Source: an uncultured Prevotella sp.
Lineage (GTDB): Bacteria > Bacteroidota > Bacteroidia > Bacteroidales > Bacteroidaceae
DNA: 47,152 nucleotides
Direction of reading: 5' to 3'
Assembly (NCBI GenBank): GCA_900543975.1
Contig: UQTI01000015.1
Coordinates: 1 to 47,152 of the forward strand
Each line of letters opens with the position of its first letter. The first letter of the stretch is position 1. The position numbers were made by a program, and so were the translations under genes. This document shows positions 32,810 to 40,604 of this stretch, piece after piece. The notes below the pieces were generated by a model. The model did no database searches. It was not told the origin of the DNA and saw only the letters and a list, made by a program, of their open reading frames with translations.

Positions 32810-33820
32810 TTACTTTTTCGCATCCATAGCCTGGCAAGCTGTGATAGCCACCATGTAGTAGATATCTTCTACAGAGCAGCCGCGGCTCAGGTCGTTGACA
32901 GGACGGGCGATGCCCTGGAGGATAGGACCGATGGCGATGGCACCACCCAGACGCTGCACGAGCTTATAGCCGATGTTGCCCACCTCAAGACAAGGCACAA
33001 CGAGCACGTTGGCATGACCGGCGATGTCGCTACCGGGAGCCTTTTTCTCGCCTACAGAGGGCACGAGAGCAGCATCAGCCTGCAGCTCACCGTCAAGCTT
33101 CAGCTCGGGATCAAGCTCATGAGCCAGCTTTGTGGCCTCCACAACCTTGTCAACAACCTCATGCTTGGCGCTACCCTTGGTAGAGAAGCTCAGCATTGCC
33201 ACACGCGGCTCGGCTATGCCTGCAACCGACTGTGCTGTGCGTGCTGTGCACACAGCGATCTGTGCCAGCTGGTTAGCATCGGGCATAGGTGTAACGGCAA
33301 CGTCGCCCATCACGACCACGCCGTCCTGACCATACTCCTTCTTGTCGGTGATGAGCAGCATGGCACCGCTCACGCATGTGATGCCGGGAGCACACTTGAT
33401 AATCTGCAATGCAGGGCGCAGGGTGTCGCCCGTTGTACTGAGGGCACCGCTGATCTGTCCGTCGGCACCTTCGGTCTTGATAATCATGCATCCCAGGTAG
33501 AGCGGGTTCTTAACGAGCTCGCGGGCCTGCTCAATGGTCATGCCCTTCTTCTTGCGCAGCTCAGCCAGCAAGGCAGCATACTCCTCACTCTTAGGATTGT
33601 TCAGAGGGTCAATGATGGTAGCCTTGTCGAGGTGTGTGAGCCCCCACTCTGCTCCCAGTTTCTTTATTTCCTCCGGATTACCGATGAGGATGATGTCTGC
33701 GATGTCGTCAGCCAGTACTCGGTCGGCGGCCTTAAGAGTGCGCTCCTCAGTTGCCTCGGGGAGCACGATGCGTTGCTTGTCGCTCTTGGCGCGTGCAACA
33801 ATCTTCTGTAATAAATCCAT
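32810..33820 (-). CDS. pta: Phosphate acetyltransferase
   Basis: The 336-residue protein is the short, single-domain form of Pta. Motifs: ARAKSDKQRIVLPEA, GCMIIKTEGADGQISGA, LSFSTKGSAKHEVVDKV, GELQADAALVP and GHANVLVVPCLEVGNIGYKLVQRLGG. It converts acetyl-CoA and phosphate to acetyl phosphate, feeding AckA. The predicted -7 box is at 33935-33942. Confidence 0.97.
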   Translation of the reverse strand: MDLLQKIVARAKSDKQRIVLPEATEERTLKAADRVLADDIADIILIGNPEEIKKLGAEWGLTHLDKATIIDPLNNPKSEEYAALLAELRKKKGMTIEQARELVKNPLYLGCMIIKTEGADGQISGALSTTGDTLRPALQIIKCAPGITCVSGAMLLITDKKEYGQDGVVVMGDVAVTPMPDANQLAQIAVCTARTAQSVAGIAEPRVAMLSFSTKGSAKHEVVDKVVEATKLAHELDPELKLDGELQADAALVPSVGEKKAPGSDIAGHANVLVVPCLEVGNIGYKLVQRLGGAIAIGPILQGIARPVNDLSRGCSVEDIYYMVAITACQAMDAKK

Positions 33821-33934
33821 AATTTATCTAGTAAAAATATTTTTTGTAGGTAACGCCCTTAAAGAATTGTCTTGTTTGGGTGATAAAAGAACGCTTTGGC
33901 AAGATTGCAATATACACATTGCAAAATCCGACTG

Positions 33935-33942
33935 CAAAATTA
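33935..33942 (-). promoter_or_regulatory. Predicted -7 box of pta
   Basis: TAATTTTG on the minus strand, about 115 bases before the pta start. No clear -33 word at the standard distance. Confidence 0.4.
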
Positions 33943-34068
33943 CACAAAATATCGATGCCATGGAAAGAAAAAAGAGGAATAATTATTAAAAAGGAGCAAT
34001 AATTATCTTTACGCACAAGAATAGGCAAGAAAAAGATTATCAACACCCAAAAAGGCGTCAGCAGAGAC

Positions 34069-34098
34069 AAAAAAAGGTCACACGGCAACCGTGTGACC
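34069..34098 (-). terminator. Terminator of cdaA
   Basis: On the minus strand, GGTCACACGG, a TTG loop, CCGTGTGACC, then seven Ts. A perfect 10-base stem, 36 bases after the cdaA stop. Confidence 0.9.
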
Positions 34099-34134
34099 AT
34101 ATAATAAGGTTAAGCTTTACCTCTGCCCGAAGCC

Positions 34135-34905
34135 TTAGCTCTTCATCTCGCGTGCCAGCAGGCTCTCCAGCTCCTCAGCCGAGAGTCGCAGTTTGAACTC
34201 GCCTTTTATCGCCACCGATATGCGTCCCGTCTCTTCCGAGCACACGATAGCAATGGCATCGCTGTCTTGTGAGATGCCGAGGGCGGCACGGTGTCGCAGA
34301 CCCAGCTCCTTCGGTATGCTGTGGCTGTGGCTCACAGGCAGAATACATCCCGCTGCCTTTATGCGTTTATCGGCAATGACCATTGCCCCGTCGTGCAACG
34401 GCGAGTTTTTAAAGAAGATGTTTTCGATAAGCCGTTGGTTGATGTTGGCGTCAATACGGTCGCCCGTGTCAACGATGTCGTCGAGGCGAATTGCCCTTTC
34501 TATAACGATAAGCGCTCCCACCTTTCCGCGTGCCATGTCCATGCATGCCAGCACGATAGGCATGATGGTCTCTTTATCCTCATCGGTGATCGACTTATGA
34601 GACGAGAAGAGCCTTGTCAGGGCTCTCACCCTCTGGTGTGCTCCAAGCGAATAGAGAAACTTGCGTATCTCCTCCTGAAAGAGCACGATGATACCTATCA
34701 CACCCACGCTCACCAGTTTGTCGAGTATTGATCCGAGCAGGCGCATCTCCAGCACCTGACTGACGAACAGCCACACGAGCACAAACACCATGATGCCTAT
34801 GAACACGTTCAGCGAACGGCTCTCCTTCATCAATCGGTAGATATAATACAAGATCAAAGCCACCAAAAAGATGTCGATGATATCCTTTATTCCGAATTCA
34901 AACAT
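34135..34905 (-). CDS. cdaA: Diadenylate cyclase (c-di-AMP synthase)
   Basis: The 256-residue protein has about three N-terminal membrane helices (about 10-90) and a DAC domain with the key DGA (PLHDGAMVI) and RHR (LGLRHRAALG) motifs, plus SDAIAIVCSEETG. CdaA makes cyclic di-AMP from two ATP at the inner membrane. It follows folP; in many bacteria cdaA is linked with glmM or folP, and here the folP link is separated by a repeat element (34921-35066). Confidence 0.95.
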   Translation of the reverse strand: MFEFGIKDIIDIFLVALILYYIYRLMKESRSLNVFIGIMVFVLVWLFVSQVLEMRLLGSILDKLVSVGVIGIIVLFQEEIRKFLYSLGAHQRVRALTRLFSSHKSITDEDKETIMPIVLACMDMARGKVGALIVIERAIRLDDIVDTGDRIDANINQRLIENIFFKNSPLHDGAMVIADKRIKAAGCILPVSHSHSIPKELGLRHRAALGISQDSDAIAIVCSEETGRISVAIKGEFKLRLSAEELESLLAREMKS

Positions 34906-34920
34906 AAGTTAAGTGAAAAG

Positions 34921-35066
34921 TTTTTAAAAGTGAAGAGTGAAGAGTGAAGAGTGAAGAGTGAAGAATTCAATAGTCTTCTTTTAAGAGGAAAATTCAAAAC
35001 TCAAAAATTCAACATCGGCTGAAAGCCGATAATTCAAAATTCAAAACTCAAAATTCAAAACTCAAT
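34921..35066. repeat. Dispersed repeat element, copy 2 (inverted relative to copy 1)
   Basis: Runs of GAAGAGTGAA (34930-34965) lead to a TTCAAAACTC region and ATCGGCTgaaAGCCGAT at 35005-35021 with flanking AATTCAAAATTC. Read on the minus strand, it matches 21915-22085 in order and spacing. It overlaps the last codons of folP at its right end. Confidence 0.8.
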
Positions 35067-35873
35067 TATCTTCACACACTCCCACGCCTCCCTCACATCA
35101 TGCACCCTCAATATCGCCGCCCCCTTCATCAGCGAAATGGTGTTGAGCACCGTTGTGCCGTTGAGCGATGTTGTGGGGTCTCCGCCTATCAGCTTGAAGA
35201 TCATACTCTTGCGCGACACGCCCACGAGCACAGGCAGTTCAAGGGTGAGCAGACGTTCAGCCTCCGACAGGATAGCATAGTTTTCGTCGAGCGTCTTGCC
35301 GAAGCCATAGCCGGGGTCGAGGATAATGTCCTTGGCGCCATAGTCGCGCAGCGTCTGCACCTCTTCGGCAAAGGCTTTGAGCATGTCGTGCATGTTGCTC
35401 TTCACCGACATGAGGATGTAAGGCACCTTCAGCTCGCCCACCGTCTTGAACATGTTGCCCTGCTCGTGGATGGGCGTGTCTACGATGCCCGTGATGCCGC
35501 CCTCCGACACATCGTTGATGATGTCAGCGCCAAACTCCTCAATGCAGCGGCGCGCCACCAGCGGGCGGTAGGTGTCTACGGAGATCGGGGCATCGGGCTG
35601 TTCACGGCGCACGATGGCGATGGCACGTTTCAGACGTTCCGTCTCCTCCTCCTCGCTCACCTCCACGGCACCTGGACGTGTAGAGAACGCCCCCACGTCA
35701 ATAAAGGTGCCACCTTCATCCATGATCTGGTTGGCACGGTCAGCAATCTCACGCTCCGTCTGTTTACGGCTGCCACTGTATAACGAGTCGGGTGTGGCGT
35801 TAAGAATGCCCATCACCTTGGGCGTTGAGAGGTCTATGAGTCGTCCTCGGACGTTTATCGTGTTATGATTCAT
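35055..35873 (-). CDS. folP: Dihydropteroate synthase
   Basis: The 272-residue protein has PKVMGILNATPDSLYSG (usually NVTPDSF), GAFSTRPGA, SVDTYRP, INDVSEG, ILDPGYGFGKT and LVGVSRKSM. FolP joins para-aminobenzoate to the pterin in folate synthesis and is the sulfonamide target. It is divergent from murF. Its end is AT-rich (FEF-like codons overlapping the start of the repeat). A promoter is visible at 35916-35948. Confidence 0.95.
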   Translation of the reverse strand: MNHNTINVRGRLIDLSTPKVMGILNATPDSLYSGSRKQTEREIADRANQIMDEGGTFIDVGAFSTRPGAVEVSEEEETERLKRAIAIVRREQPDAPISVDTYRPLVARRCIEEFGADIINDVSEGGITGIVDTPIHEQGNMFKTVGELKVPYILMSVKSNMHDMLKAFAEEVQTLRDYGAKDIILDPGYGFGKTLDENYAILSEAERLLTLELPVLVGVSRKSMIFKLIGGDPTTSLNGTTVLNTISLMKGAAILRVHDVREAWECVKIIEF

Positions 35874-35915
35874 TTTCTTTCCTGTTGTTTAGCTCAAAAA
35901 AAATTATTGCGCATG

Positions 35916-35948
35916 CAAAAATAAGCATATTATTTTGATTTTATCAAA
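35916..35948 (-). promoter_or_regulatory. Predicted promoter of folP
   Basis: On the minus strand: TTTG, 21 bases, TATTTTTG, about 43 bases before the start codon. Confidence 0.5.
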
Positions 35949-35988
35949 AAAACGGAGTTTAATTATAATCAGTTTCGCAACTTTAGCT

Positions 35989-35996
35989 TAACTTTG
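35989..35996 (+). promoter_or_regulatory. Predicted -7 box of murF
   Basis: TAACTTTG, about 106 bases before the chosen ATG at 36102. Confidence 0.45.
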
Positions 35997-36101
35997 CAGC
36001 AGTTAAGCCAAAACGCGCAACGACAGACGAAGCGTAGACAGAGCAAGAACAAAGAAAGAACGAAACAGAGAAAGAACGAAACAAAAAAAAATAGAAAAGC
36101 A

Positions 36102-37403
36102 ATGGACATAACAGAGCTTTACAAAATTTTCCAGCAACACCCCGTTGTCACAACCGACAGTCGCGACTGTCCCGAAGGAAGCATCTTCTTCGCGCTCAAG
36201 GGCGAATCGTTCGACGGCAACAAGTTTGCAGCAGCAGCTCTTGACAAGGGCTGCGCCTATGCTGTGGTCGACGAGACCGAATATGCCGTTGAGGGCGACC
36301 CGCGCTTCATCCTCACCGACAACTGTCTGCACACCTTGCAGCAGCTTGCCTTGCATCACCGCCGCACCCTCGGCACAAAGATCATAGGCGTCACAGGCAC
36401 CAACGGCAAGACCACAACCAAGGAGTTGCTTGCTGCCGTCCTGGGCGAGCGTTACAACGTGCTCTTCACGCAAGGCAACTTCAACAACGACATCGGCGTG
36501 CCCAAGACCTTGCTGCGCCTCACCAAGGACCATGAGATCGCTGTCGTGGAGATGGGCGCAAGCCATCCCGGCGACATCAAGACCCTTGTCGACATCGTGG
36601 AACCCGACTGTGGCATCATCACCAACGTGGGACGTGCTCACCTTCAGGGCTTCGGCTCCTTCGAAGGGGTGGTAAAGACCAAGGGCGAGCTCTACGACTT
36701 CTTGCGCACACGCCCCGACAGCGTGGTGTTCATACACAACGACAACGACCATCTGCTCGGCATCGCCCACGACCTCAAGCTCGTGCGCTACGGCTGCATA
36801 GCCTCGCCCGACCTCTACGTCTACGGACAGGTCACAGAGTGTGCGCCGTTCCTCAACTTCGAGTGGCGTCACCTCGACGGCCCCATGCACACCGTCCACA
36901 CCCACCTCATAGGCTCTTATAACGTCTACAACATGTTGGCAGCAGCAACCATAGGCCTGTGGTTTGGCGTGAGCGAGGAGCAGGTGTGCCACGCCCTCAC
37001 CTCTTATGTGCCGAGCAACAACCGCTCGGAGCTGGTGGTGACAGCCCATAACCGCCTCATCGTCGATGCCTACAATGCCAACCCCACAAGCATGAAGGCG
37101 GCGCTCGAAAACTTCCGCGACATGCGTGCCGACCACAAGATGTGCATCCTCGGCATGATGGGTGAGCTGGGCGACGTCAGCCGTGAGGAGCACCAGAAGG
37201 TGGTGAGCTTCCTTGAGAGCGTGGGCTTTGAGGAGGTGTGGCTCGTGGGCAGCGAGTTTGAAGCCGTGGACCCTCCGTTCCGCACGTTCCACGACGTGAA
37301 CGAGGTGAAGGCCGCCATCGCTGAAGACCAGCCCGTGGGCAGAACAATCCTTGTGAAGGGCAGCAACTCCACAAAACTGTTCCAGCTCCCCGACCTGCTG
37401 TAA
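36102..37403 (+). CDS. murF: UDP-N-acetylmuramoyl-tripeptide--D-alanyl-D-alanine ligase
   Basis: Start ATG 36102 gives 433 residues; the longer frame from 35994 would begin inside the promoter and encode only Lys/Arg/Gln-rich filler. Mur-ligase motifs: VTTDSRDCPEGSIFFALKGE, GVTGTNGKTTTKEL (ATP binding), NFNNDIGVPKTLL, EMGASHPGDI, NVGRAHL, NNRSELV and DAYNANPTSMKAAL. It adds D-Ala-D-Ala to the peptidoglycan precursor in the cytoplasm. A strong hairpin follows at 37433-37500. A 470-codon antisense frame exists over it but has no supporting evidence. Confidence 0.97.
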   Translation: MDITELYKIFQQHPVVTTDSRDCPEGSIFFALKGESFDGNKFAAAALDKGCAYAVVDETEYAVEGDPRFILTDNCLHTLQQLALHHRRTLGTKIIGVTGTNGKTTTKELLAAVLGERYNVLFTQGNFNNDIGVPKTLLRLTKDHEIAVVEMGASHPGDIKTLVDIVEPDCGIITNVGRAHLQGFGSFEGVVKTKGELYDFLRTRPDSVVFIHNDNDHLLGIAHDLKLVRYGCIASPDLYVYGQVTECAPFLNFEWRHLDGPMHTVHTHLIGSYNVYNMLAAATIGLWFGVSEEQVCHALTSYVPSNNRSELVVTAHNRLIVDAYNANPTSMKAALENFRDMRADHKMCILGMMGELGDVSREEHQKVVSFLESVGFEEVWLVGSEFEAVDPPFRTFHDVNEVKAAIAEDQPVGRTILVKGSNSTKLFQLPDLL

Positions 37404-37432
37404 CGACACGCCCAAACGTTTTTATTTTTCAC

Positions 37433-37500
37433 GTCGCGCTCCGCGCCCGTTTGCTTTTTGGGAACATTAATTCTTAAAAACAACGAGCGCGAAGCGCGAC
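37433..37500 (+). terminator. Large GC-rich hairpin after murF
   Basis: GTCGCGCT..GCGC at 37433-37450 pairs with its near-complement at 37481-37500 (GAGCGCGAAGCGCGAC), a stem of about 20 bases with a few mismatches and a loop of about 30; TTCATTTTTCC follows. It contains a GCGAAGC mini-hairpin and is part of the intergenic repeat class also seen at 44581-44883. Confidence 0.55.
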
Positions 37501-37649
37501 TTCATTTTTCCACTGTCCTTCTTTTCTTCCTTCTTCTTTCGCCCCATCTTTTTCGCCGCTTAACCCAAATTTATTATCATATAATAGCATTTTCCTACAT
37601 TATAATCCAAATTTCACATTTTTTGTAACCTCCTTATCTTTTTTTTAAT

Positions 37650-37657
37650 TACTTTTG
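37650..37657 (+). promoter_or_regulatory. Predicted -7 box of the envelope cluster
   Basis: TACTTTTG, 85 to 121 bases before the possible start codons of the first gene. TTTG at 37622 is 24 bases upstream, longer than standard. Confidence 0.4.
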
Positions 37658-37741
37658 TGTCCAAAATAAAAACACTGCGATAAAGAAAGGCTAAACGAGC
37701 CATCAGAAAAGAAACGAATTTTTATAAAAAAACTTATTTTT

Positions 37742-38335
37742 ATGTTCAAAACGGGCTTAAAAAACATTCGCCCTATCATGACGCGCACACACCGCATCCT
37801 GGCCACGACATTGCTCACCATGAGCCTCGCAGCAATAGGCACAACAGCTCACGCGCAACGCATTGGTCTGAAAACGAACGTCTTATACTGGGCCACGGCG
37901 ACACCCAACTTCGGTTTGGAGTTTCGACTGAACCGTCATATCACGCTCAACCTCGACGCGGCATATAACCGTCTGAAGGTTAGCGACCTCAACTCGCGCG
38001 GCGAGATGGGCAACGTAGAGATGCGCTATTGGTTCAGCGCACGTCCACAGGCAGGACATTTCATGGGCATTATCGGCACTGCCGCCAACTACAACATTCT
38101 TCTTAACGACACCCGTCACACAGGCGACGCCTTTGGCGGTGGCTTGACCTACGGCTACAGTTTCGTGCTCGGCAAGCGATGGAGCCTTGAGACCTCTATC
38201 GGTGCAGGAGCATTGCATCTGCGCGAGAAGCGTTACGACGAAACGAAGGAGACAGCACCCGAGACACCCAACCGCCGCCAGTGGGTCTTCGCACCACTCA
38301 AGGCAGGCGTGACATTGGTCTACATTATTAAATAG
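37742..38335 (+). CDS. DUF3575-type outer-membrane beta-barrel protein
   Basis: The 197-residue frame starts at ATG 37742; ATG 37778 (185 residues) gives a cleaner signal peptide (MTRTHRILATTLLTMSLAAIGTTAHAQ) and may be the true start. The mature part has IGLKTNVLYWATATPNFGLEFRL, VEMRYWFSAR, GHFMGIIGTAANYNI and LEKRWSLETSIGAGALHL-type strands, which match the DUF3575 family. DUF3575 proteins are small outer-membrane barrels, often encoded with OmpA-like and fimbrial genes. It opens a three-gene rightward cluster. Confidence 0.75.
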   Translation: MFKTGLKNIRPIMTRTHRILATTLLTMSLAAIGTTAHAQRIGLKTNVLYWATATPNFGLEFRLNRHITLNLDAAYNRLKVSDLNSRGEMGNVEMRYWFSARPQAGHFMGIIGTAANYNILLNDTRHTGDAFGGGLTYGYSFVLGKRWSLETSIGAGALHLREKRYDETKETAPETPNRRQWVFAPLKAGVTLVYIIK

Positions 38336-38473
38336 AAGGACTTTCGGAAAAATCAGTAGGAACTTTAAGAAAAACAGAAGGTGTTCAGAAGAACAGAAGT
38401 TTTTCAAAATGCAGAAGACCTTTCGGAAAACGCAAGACCTTTCGAAAGCGAAAGAAGCAAAGAATCAGCAATC

Positions 38474-40600
38474 ATGACGAACCATTCATTTTTTTACAAC
38501 ATAACACAACTTAGCAAGCACTTGCTGCCGGCTTGTAGCCTCATGCACCTGCCACGCCTCGTGCTTAGCGTCATGCTCGCCATTGCAGCATGCACGTTAT
38601 GCCCGTCTACGGCAAGCGCCCAAGACATCATACGCCTCACAGGAAAGGTACTGTTGAAAACCGACAACGAGCCGTTGGTGGGCGTCAACATCACCGATGC
38701 CGCAACCAAACGTGCCATGGCAACAACCGACCTTGACGGACGATTTGCCTTTAACGTGAGAACGGGCACAACACTGAAGTTCAGCATGGTGGGCATAAAA
38801 CCACAGACGCTGAAGGTAAAGAACCAGAAATATGTGGAGCTCACGCTTGAAGAAGACGACATCAACCTCGGCGAGGTGGTGGTGCAGACAAAGCGCATCA
38901 CAGACCGCATCATGCCCGAACCCACAGACATAGAGGTTAAAGGCAACTACTTCCATGTGCGCACCCGTGTGCGTGTGCCTCGCGAGATGTTCAGCCATAA
39001 CACCCGACTGGTGGTGCAGCCTGTCCTTAACAACGCGACACGCGGCGAACTGAAAGCCATGCGCCCCATGGTCTACGACGCACGCGAGTATAACCGCACG
39101 CAAGACCGTCTCTACAGTTTCAACATGGCCGACACCACCGCCGGCGACCCACTTGCGCGCTATGTCACCGTGAAAAGCAAGCAGACACGCGAGAAGGGAC
39201 GCACCAACGACATCATTGGATATGCCGACTCTATATATGTGGAGCACGTCAAGGACGAGTTCTCATGCGATGTGTACATGGCGATAGAAAACTACAACCG
39301 CATTCTCTACCGCGACACCACCATCATAGCGCGAGGCACCGTTAACCCCTTGCGATGGCTCGACTACAGATTTGCGACACGCCCCATCACCGACCCCTAT
39401 TTCTTGCCTAAGCCCGAGACGCAGATGCGCGACAGCAAGGGCGAGGTGAAGCTGCGCTTCCCCATAGGCAAATGGACGTTCAACGCCGACGACCCGCAGA
39501 ACGCGGCAGAGGTGGAGAAGCTGCGTCAGCAGATAGACCTCATAGCGCAACAGAAAGACGCCACGCTTCAGTCGCTCGACATGACAGGCTGCTCGTCGCC
39601 CGATGGCAAATATGCCTGGAACCTCAAGCTCGCACAGAAGCGCATAAACGCTGTGCTGAGCCACATGCGCGGCGTGGTGCCCGAGAACCTGCGCCACGAC
39701 ATGACGTTCTCGTCTAAAGCCAACGTGGCAGGATGGGCTGAGGTGTCACGCCTCTTGCGTGCCGACGGCCACGAGGAGGAGGCACAGCAGGTCGACAACA
39801 TCATTTCACGCATACCCAACGACATTCATCGACAGTGGTATGCCATCCTGCGCCTGCCCTCTTACAAGAGTCTCATCGAGAAAGAATATCTGCCCAGGCT
39901 GCGCCGCGTGGAATATACCATGCACTACGCCATCTTCCGTCAGCTCACCGCCGATGAGATAAACGAGCTTTATGAGAAAGACTACCGTCAGCTCACACGC
40001 TTCGAGTTTTACAAGCTCTATAACGCCGAGGACGACGTGACACGTCGCGAGAAAATTCTGCGTCAGGCTCTTGAGGTATACCCGTCGTTCATGGCTGCCG
40101 CCAACGACCTTGAGCGCGTGCTCATCGACCGCCAGGCTCCCGACCCCGACTTGCTGCGTCCCTTCGCCGGCAGCAGAGCACCGCAAGAGATCAACACCAA
40201 CCAGATGGTGGCTCTCCTCAGCACAGGTCTCTACAGCGAGGCCGACTCCATAGCCCAGTTTGTCAAGGACAACGACGACAACAAGCTGCTGCTCGCCGTC
40301 AACGCCGTGCTCAACGGTCGTTATGAGGGCCATTTCGACACCGTTGCGAAGACAGGCCTCAGAAACGAGGTCGTCATGCTCCTCGCCATGAAGCGCAACG
40401 ACGAGGCGTTCAAGCTCAGCCGACAGCTACCCGAGAACGAGGCGCTCTCCTACTATCTGCGTGCCGTCTGCCTCAACCGCCTCAACGACCCCGTCGAGGC
40501 TTACAACGCCCTGAAGAAGGCGTTTGAGATGAATCCGGACCTCAAGCGCACTGCTGCCGTCGACGGTGACGTGTGCGATTTGCTTATCGAAAAAGAGTGA
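38474..40600 (+). CDS. OmpA-like multidomain envelope protein with carboxypeptidase-regulatory domain
   Basis: Chosen start ATG 38474 (708 residues); ATG 38543 (MHLPRLVLSVMLAIAACTLCPSTASAQ) would give a normal-length signal peptide and is a good alternative. After it comes a carboxypeptidase-regulatory-like domain (about 55-125: GKVLLKTDNEPLVGVNITD, DLDGRFAFNV), a beta-rich segment, an OmpA-like domain (about 326-420: FPIGKWTFNADDPQ, MTGCSSPDGKYAWNLKLAQKRINAVLSHM) and a helical TPR-like C-terminus (about 530-708). It lies between the DUF3575 gene and the four-repeat barrel gene, 4 bases before the latter, so it is probably a peptidoglycan-linked envelope component that works with both barrels. 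No enzyme motif is seen. Confidence 0.65.
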   Translation: MTNHSFFYNITQLSKHLLPACSLMHLPRLVLSVMLAIAACTLCPSTASAQDIIRLTGKVLLKTDNEPLVGVNITDAATKRAMATTDLDGRFAFNVRTGTTLKFSMVGIKPQTLKVKNQKYVELTLEEDDINLGEVVVQTKRITDRIMPEPTDIEVKGNYFHVRTRVRVPREMFSHNTRLVVQPVLNNATRGELKAMRPMVYDAREYNRTQDRLYSFNMADTTAGDPLARYVTVKSKQTREKGRTNDIIGYADSIYVEHVKDEFSCDVYMAIENYNRILYRDTTIIARGTVNPLRWLDYRFATRPITDPYFLPKPETQMRDSKGEVKLRFPIGKWTFNADDPQNAAEVEKLRQQIDLIAQQKDATLQSLDMTGCSSPDGKYAWNLKLAQKRINAVLSHMRGVVPENLRHDMTFSSKANVAGWAEVSRLLRADGHEEEAQQVDNIISRIPNDIHRQWYAILRLPSYKSLIEKEYLPRLRRVEYTMHYAIFRQLTADEINELYEKDYRQLTRFEFYKLYNAEDDVTRREKILRQALEVYPSFMAAANDLERVLIDRQAPDPDLLRPFAGSRAPQEINTNQMVALLSTGLYSEADSIAQFVKDNDDNKLLLAVNAVLNGRYEGHFDTVAKTGLRNEVVMLLAMKRNDEAFKLSRQLPENEALSYYLRAVCLNRLNDPVEAYNALKKAFEMNPDLKRTAAVDGDVCDLLIEKE

Positions 40601-40604
40601 ACAA

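Larger units (their letters stand above)
33821..34134. other. Intergenic region between cdaA and pta
   Basis: The 314 bases hold the pta promoter region (-7 box at 33935-33942) and the cdaA terminator (34069-34098). Nothing else recognisable. Confidence 0.6.
37404..37741. other. Intergenic region after murF
   Basis: The region holds a hairpin (37433-37500) and a T-rich stretch with a -7 box TACTTTTG at 37650-37657. No gene was recognised. Confidence 0.6.

Noticed and set aside
36003..37415. A 470-codon open frame antisense to murF
   Set aside because: Its translation is Val/His/Glu-rich with no domain and it mirrors murF codon use; such shadow frames arise from codon bias.
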